Positions 5,422 to 6,674 of a stretch of DNA of 6,674 nucleotides are shown piece by piece; position 1 is the stretch's first letter, and every line of letters begins with the position of its first letter. Source of the DNA: Candidatus Poribacteria bacterium (GTDB lineage: Bacteria > Poribacteria > WGA-4E > WGA-3G); assembly GCA_009845505.1 (NCBI GenBank), contig VXZL01000108.1:1-6674 (forward strand). Reading direction: 5' to 3'. The notes beneath the pieces were generated by a model that did no database searches, had not been told where the DNA came from, and worked only from the letters and a program-made list of their open reading frames with translations. Made by a program: the position numbers and the translations under genes.

Positions 5422-6597
5422 TTACCTTACAGCGGAACAGAGCACGAAAACACCGGTATAGGCGTGTGCAAAGTTACGTCCACCAATTGGTGCGAATTCT
5501 GAGTTTCCGAAGAATCCTATAATCGGGAGTCCAGGGAATTTATCTTGGATAACACTGATGTCGTGATTCGCTGCGCCGTAGAGTCCTTTCCCGCGCCCGA
5601 GGCAATTAAAATAGAGTCCGAATGCAGGCGGTTGGGACTGCGTTTTTTCAGCCAATTGTGCGATAATCACCCGAATTTCTTCAGCGGCGGCGGCTGGATT
5701 CCGAAGGTGGAACTGCACTAACTGTCCTTCTGTCACTTCCTCAGAAACAGCGATTGCGGCGTGTTCCTCGTTAATACCGACCAGATTACGAATTAGAAAA
5801 TCACCCCGTGTCGGGTTTCTGTTTTCAGCATCCATTGCGACACCGACGAAAACCGTGCCTCCTGATTTACGAATATCGTCTTGTGTTAGGAGTTGCAGGG
5901 TTCCCTTGAAGTTTTCCAACGCCGGTTCACCGTCTAATTCAAAGATGATGCGCCCTTCGGCTTTCGTAACCTCTCGTGGCTTCCCAATGGGCTGACACCC
6001 TTGTGCAACGCCAATCTCTGTGGTGAGATTCCCTGTCAGCAGTACTCCCGTGACACCGCGTTCCGTCGCTTGCTCACCTTTCCAGTGGTACATCTGTGCG
6101 CCGGTTGCATCGCCAGAAACGGCAGCTCCGACGATAGGAAGTGCGGCACCATCACTGCCAATGTGACTGACGAGTTCTGCTGGATTTATTGCGCGGATAT
6201 CTGGAAAAATTACGAGAAGTGCGTCGTCGCCTATTTCAGGTTGGATATGCTCCTGAATTTGGTCACTAATCTCTGATTCTGTGCCTTGTGCAGCGAACGA
6301 TATAGCAGAAAGTTCCTCGGCGCGGATGACCATTACAGCGATAGCGGGTTCACCTTCAAACTCGCCTGCCGAGGTTAAGACGCTCATCCCACTGCAGCCG
6401 ATAAGTTCATCACAACTGGAGTTCGCCTGAACGGCTTGATATAACTCGTGATATTCTGCTTGGTAATTAATGGTTGCGAACACAATGGCAAGATCGGCTT
6501 TCGCAATACCTGCGTTCCCCATAGCCAGGCGTGTTGCCCGTTCTGCTGCTTCCGTAGTGGAGAGGCTTTGCGAATGTCCTACACCTACATGTATCAT
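5422..6597 (-). CDS. FIST domain protein (FIST_N + FIST_C)
   Basis: A 391-aa soluble protein that is almost entirely a FIST module, a predicted small-ligand sensory fold often fused to signalling domains. Numbered from the ATG at 6597: VGVGHSQS at the N-terminus, DELIGCSGMSVLTSAGEF (about 63-79), GVAQGCQPIGKPREVT (196-211) and ELDGEPALENF (220-230) are FIST_N landmarks. RNLVGIN (about 270-276), NCLGRGKGLYG (331-341) and LPIIGFFGNSEFAPIGG (357-373) mark FIST_C. No histidine kinase, methyl-accepting, GGDEF or other output domain and no membrane segment is present, so it must act through a partner or as a ligand-binding protein. The start at 6597 is chosen because GGAGG stands 6 bases before it; an in-frame ATG at 6649-6651 would overlap the -35 element. 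It is the first gene of a probable operon with the SMP-30 gene. Confidence 0.9.
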   Translation of the reverse strand: MIHVGVGHSQSLSTTEAAERATRLAMGNAGIAKADLAIVFATINYQAEYHELYQAVQANSSCDELIGCSGMSVLTSAGEFEGEPAIAVMVIRAEELSAISFAAQGTESEISDQIQEHIQPEIGDDALLVIFPDIRAINPAELVSHIGSDGAALPIVGAAVSGDATGAQMYHWKGEQATERGVTGVLLTGNLTTEIGVAQGCQPIGKPREVTKAEGRIIFELDGEPALENFKGTLQLLTQDDIRKSGGTVFVGVAMDAENRNPTRGDFLIRNLVGINEEHAAIAVSEEVTEGQLVQFHLRNPAAAAEEIRVIIAQLAEKTQSQPPAFGLYFNCLGRGKGLYGAANHDISVIQDKFPGLPIIGFFGNSEFAPIGGRNFAHAYTGVFVLCSAVR

Positions 6598-6603
6598 TTT
6601 GTC

Positions 6604-6608
6604 CCTCC
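6604..6608 (-). promoter_or_regulatory. Shine-Dalgarno site of the FIST gene
   Basis: GGAGG lies 6 bases before the ATG at 6597. It decides this start over the upstream in-frame ATG at 6649-6651. Confidence 0.75.
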
Positions 6609-6622
6609 GCTTTTTGCGACAT

Positions 6623-6651
6623 ATCATATAGTATCTACGAGAAAAAGTCAA
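6623..6651 (-). promoter_or_regulatory. Sigma-70-type promoter of the FIST/SMP-30 operon
   Basis: TTGACT (6651-6646, five of six) and TATGAT (6628-6623, five of six) are 17 bases apart. Initiation near 6616 would give a short leader of about 19 bases containing the GGAGG site. The geometry equals that of the LamG promoter. Confidence 0.7.
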
Positions 6652-6657
6652 TATATT

Positions 6658-6674
6658 GGTTGTTAGCTGTTGGC
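6658..6674. repeat. Possible edge of a dispersed intergenic repeat
   Basis: The last bases, GCCAACAGCTAACAACC on the minus strand, use the same CAGC/GCTG word style as the heptamer tract at 4526-4553. The element is cut by the window edge, so family membership is only suggestive. Confidence 0.25.

Noticed and set aside
4462..6640. The 9-mer AGTATCTAC occurring near both strong promoters, in opposite orientations
   Set aside because: It is short, differently placed relative to the two -10 elements and in AT-rich DNA; chance is adequate.
6598..6651. An 18-residue N-terminal extension of the FIST protein
   Set aside because: Its codons would cover the -10 and -35 elements and the GGAGG site of the operon.

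Overview
All five confidently called protein genes and one small ORF lie on the minus strand, so transcription runs from the right edge towards the left. The sequence suggests an uncultured bacterium of moderate GC. The mix of a stand-alone FIST protein, an SMP-30-type lactonase, a secreted LamG protein with a W-x-x-I-K-type tail, and short GCTGAYN-type heptamer repeats between genes resembles Candidatus Poribacteria. That placement is an inference from style and has not been tested.

Layout, in order of transcription. (1) A near-consensus sigma-70 promoter (6623-6651) drives a FIST sensor-domain gene (5422-6597). After 17 bases with a strong Shine-Dalgarno site, it is followed by an SMP-30/gluconolactonase-like beta-propeller gene (4568-5404). 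The two look like one operon, possibly linking ligand sensing with hydrolysis of a lactone or ester. (2) The intergenic stretch 4449-4567 holds four tandem heptamers, a 19-base perfect palindrome and a second strong promoter (TTGACA-17-TATTAT) with a small operator-like dyad in its spacer. This promoter serves a secreted LamG/concanavalin A-like protein (3666-4448). (3) A 10-bp hairpin just after the LamG stop looks like its terminator. It also argues that the next gene, a fold-type I PLP aminotransferase, starts at 3597 and not at 3660. (4) After a 7-bp perfect hairpin come a 68-aa gene of unknown function (2095-2301) and, one base after its stop, a short Rad50/SbcC-like ATPase (225-2093).

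The most unusual element is the last pair. The ATPase has Walker A, ABC signature, Walker B and a CxxC zinc hook, but it is only about 622 aa. Its Q-loop glutamine reads as Glu and its H-loop histidine reads as Tyr. No Mre11/SbcD nuclease is in the window; the small gene occupies the position where a partner would be expected.

The left 224 bases are AT-rich. They contain two mutually exclusive open frames running to the window edge, one on each strand, and neither can be settled from this window.
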